5,986 nucleotides of DNA from Candidatus Altarchaeum sp. (GTDB lineage Archaea; Altiarchaeota; Altiarchaeia; Altiarchaeales; Altiarchaeaceae): positions 4,065-10,050 of the forward strand of contig JAGTWP010000049.1 in the NCBI GenBank assembly GCA_018260755.1, read 5' to 3'. A model generated the notes under the pieces. The model did not search any database, was not told the origin of the DNA, and worked only from the letters and a program-made list of their open reading frames with translations. Every line of letters starts with the position of its first letter. Positions within the stretch are counted from its first letter, which is position 1. This document shows, piece by piece, positions 5,165-5,986 of this stretch. The translations under genes and the position numbers were made by a program.

Positions 5165-5239
5165 AGCGAGGTAGAGGAGCTTGGAGTTCTCGCTGGGCCC
5201 ATAACCCAGAGTTCGTTGGTTCAAATCCAACCCTCGCTA
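5165..5239 (+). tRNA. Initiator tRNA-Met (anticodon CAU)
   Basis: The cloverleaf folds fully. The acceptor stem AGCGAGG (5165-5171) pairs with CCTCGCT (5232-5238), with discriminator A at 5239. The D stem GAGG pairs with TCTC (one G-U pair). The anticodon stem CTGGG (5193-5197) pairs with CCCAG (5205-5209), with anticodon CAT at 5200-5202. The T arm is GTTGG / TTCAAAT / CCAAC. Two features mark it as the initiator and not the elongator: the A1:U72 first pair typical of archaeal and eukaryotic initiators, and three consecutive G:C pairs at the base of the anticodon loop (GGG/CCC). CCA is not encoded and there is no intron. Its role is to deliver methionine to the start codon with aIF2. Position 33 is C, where U is nearly universal. 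Confidence 0.95.
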
Positions 5240-5246
5240 TTAAAAA

Positions 5247-5264
5247 TTTTCCGGATTTGTTTTT
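5247..5264 (+). terminator. Probable T-tract terminator after the tRNA
   Basis: Starting eight bases after the tRNA 3' end the plus strand reads TTTTCCGGATTTGTTTTT, a cluster of T4, T3 and T5 runs like the U-tract terminators used by archaeal RNA polymerase. The tract overlaps the promoter region of the next gene, so that gene likely starts its own transcript. Confidence 0.4.
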
Positions 5265-5268
5265 AAAA
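5261..5268 (+). promoter_or_regulatory. TATA-like box for the mfnF-like gene
   Basis: TTTTAAAA is centred about 27 bp before the ATG at 5292, the leaderless distance also seen for rad50 and purM. There is no Shine-Dalgarno sequence before the start (TTTTTCTATATG). Confidence 0.4.
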
Positions 5269-5291
5269 TTTGTATTTTTAAATTTTTCTAT

Positions 5292-5986
5292 ATGAAAATT
5301 ATAGCGATGGATATTGGCGGGGCAAATATAAAAATTTTTCACCTCGCTGATGCTCGGAGATTTAAAAAATCCGTTGATTTTTTAAATGACGGTGAATATA
5401 AGCAATATTATTTCCCGCTGTGGAAAAAAAAGAACAAATTTATGTCTTTCTTACGGCAATTAACAGAGCAAGCAGACCTTAATGCAGATGTATATGCAAT
5501 TACAATGACAGCGGAACTTTGTGATTGTTTTAAAGACAGAAGAGAAGGAGTAATCTTTATATTGAACACATTGAAGGAAATTTTAGACGGAAAAATTTTT
5601 GTCACCTCACTTATTTCAGGGACTTTCAAGAATAGATTGAAAGTGCTTTCAAACGACACAAATTTTAAATTGATTGACATTGATAAAGCAATGAAATTTC
5701 CTTATAGTGTTGCATCTGCAAATTTTATAGCAACCGCAGGATATATCTCAAAATTTGAAAAAAATGCAATCATTATTGACATCGGCTCAACAACCACAGA
5801 CATAATTCCCATAAAGGACGGAAAAATTTTAGCACACAGAACTGATTTTGAACGGCTAAAAAACGATGAACTAGTTTATACGGGCGTATTGAGGACAAAT
5901 TTAATAAGCATAAGTAATAAGATAAAATTTAAAGGCAAAAATTTAAAAATTTCAGCAGAGTATTTCGCAAATACAGGTGATGTTTA
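5292..5986 (+). CDS. mfnF: MfnF-like H4MPT-linked C1 transfer pathway protein, N-terminal part (cut by window edge)
   Basis: The plus-strand frame is open for 231 codons from ATG 5292 to the right edge, so the C-terminus is missing. Seen: a phosphate-binding DIGGAN motif at residues 7-12, FPLWK (41-45), TMTAELCDCF (71-80), ASAN (141-144), a second phosphate-binding loop DIGSTTTD (163-170) followed by IIPI, then TDFERLKNDELVYTGVLRT (184-202) and AEYFANTGDV (222-231). This is the layout of the hydantoinase/oxoprolinase-related ASKHA family whose methanogen member MfnF (MJ1427 type) joins the aminomethylfuran diphosphate to gamma-glutamyltyramine in methanofuran synthesis. Relatives in methylotrophs are annotated as H4MPT-linked C1 transfer proteins, so the exact reaction here is inferred from family. 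The start is supported by a TATA-like box at the leaderless distance. The gene begins 52 bp after the initiator tRNA on the same strand. Confidence 0.85.
   Translation, partial: MKIIAMDIGGANIKIFHLADARRFKKSVDFLNDGEYKQYYFPLWKKKNKFMSFLRQLTEQADLNADVYAITMTAELCDCFKDRREGVIFILNTLKEILDGKIFVTSLISGTFKNRLKVLSNDTNFKLIDIDKAMKFPYSVASANFIATAGYISKFEKNAIIIDIGSTTTDIIPIKDGKILAHRTDFERLKNDELVYTGVLRTNLISISNKIKFKGKNLKISAEYFANTGDV

Noticed and set aside
5139-5342. A 67-codon minus-strand frame containing RVGFEPTN
   Set aside because: This is a known kind of spurious translation of the antisense strand of a tRNA T arm, and it overlaps the initiator tRNA.
5408-5680. A 90-codon minus-strand frame
   Set aside because: It is antisense to the mfnF-like gene, which carries conserved motifs on the plus strand.

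Overview
The window looks like chromosomal DNA from an AT-rich archaeon that carries tetrahydromethanopterin/methanofuran-type C1 chemistry. The evidence is an archaeal-style Rad50, a multi-OB-fold archaeal RPA with a C-terminal zinc ribbon, an initiator tRNA with A1:U72 and no encoded CCA, and the start of an MfnF-like protein. Several genes have a TATA-like box about 26 bp before the start codon and no Shine-Dalgarno sequence, which is the archaeal leaderless layout. A Candidatus Altiarchaeum-like lineage or a methanogen relative would fit, but the species cannot be fixed from the sequence alone.

Layout. Minus strand, left side: the N-terminal 493 codons of rad50 (1-1479, running off the left edge) and, upstream of it, a 75-residue zinc-ribbon protein (1566-1793). 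From about 1793 to 2151 is a repeat-rich divergent intergenic region. It holds a 12-bp tandem repeat that can encode a KIRT repeat peptide overlapping the zinc-ribbon start, three 11-bp direct repeats, a truncated second copy of the 5' end of purM (28 codons), a strong hairpin over that copy's stop codon, and the purM promoter. Plus strand, right side: purM (2152-3198), a 587-residue RPA (3237-5000), a short AT-rich gap with several TATA-like boxes, initiator tRNA-Met (5165-5239), and a partial mfnF-like gene (5292 to the right edge).

The genes are mostly housekeeping: DNA repair (Rad50), single-stranded DNA binding (RPA), purine synthesis (PurM), translation initiation (tRNA-iMet) and cofactor synthesis (MfnF). 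There is no sign of a defence island, phage, IS element, CRISPR array or novel enzymatic system. The most interesting material is the 1793-2151 intergenic region, especially the duplicated purM 5' end. Next come an in-frame internal repeat in the Rad50 coiled coil and a C at position 33 of the initiator tRNA.
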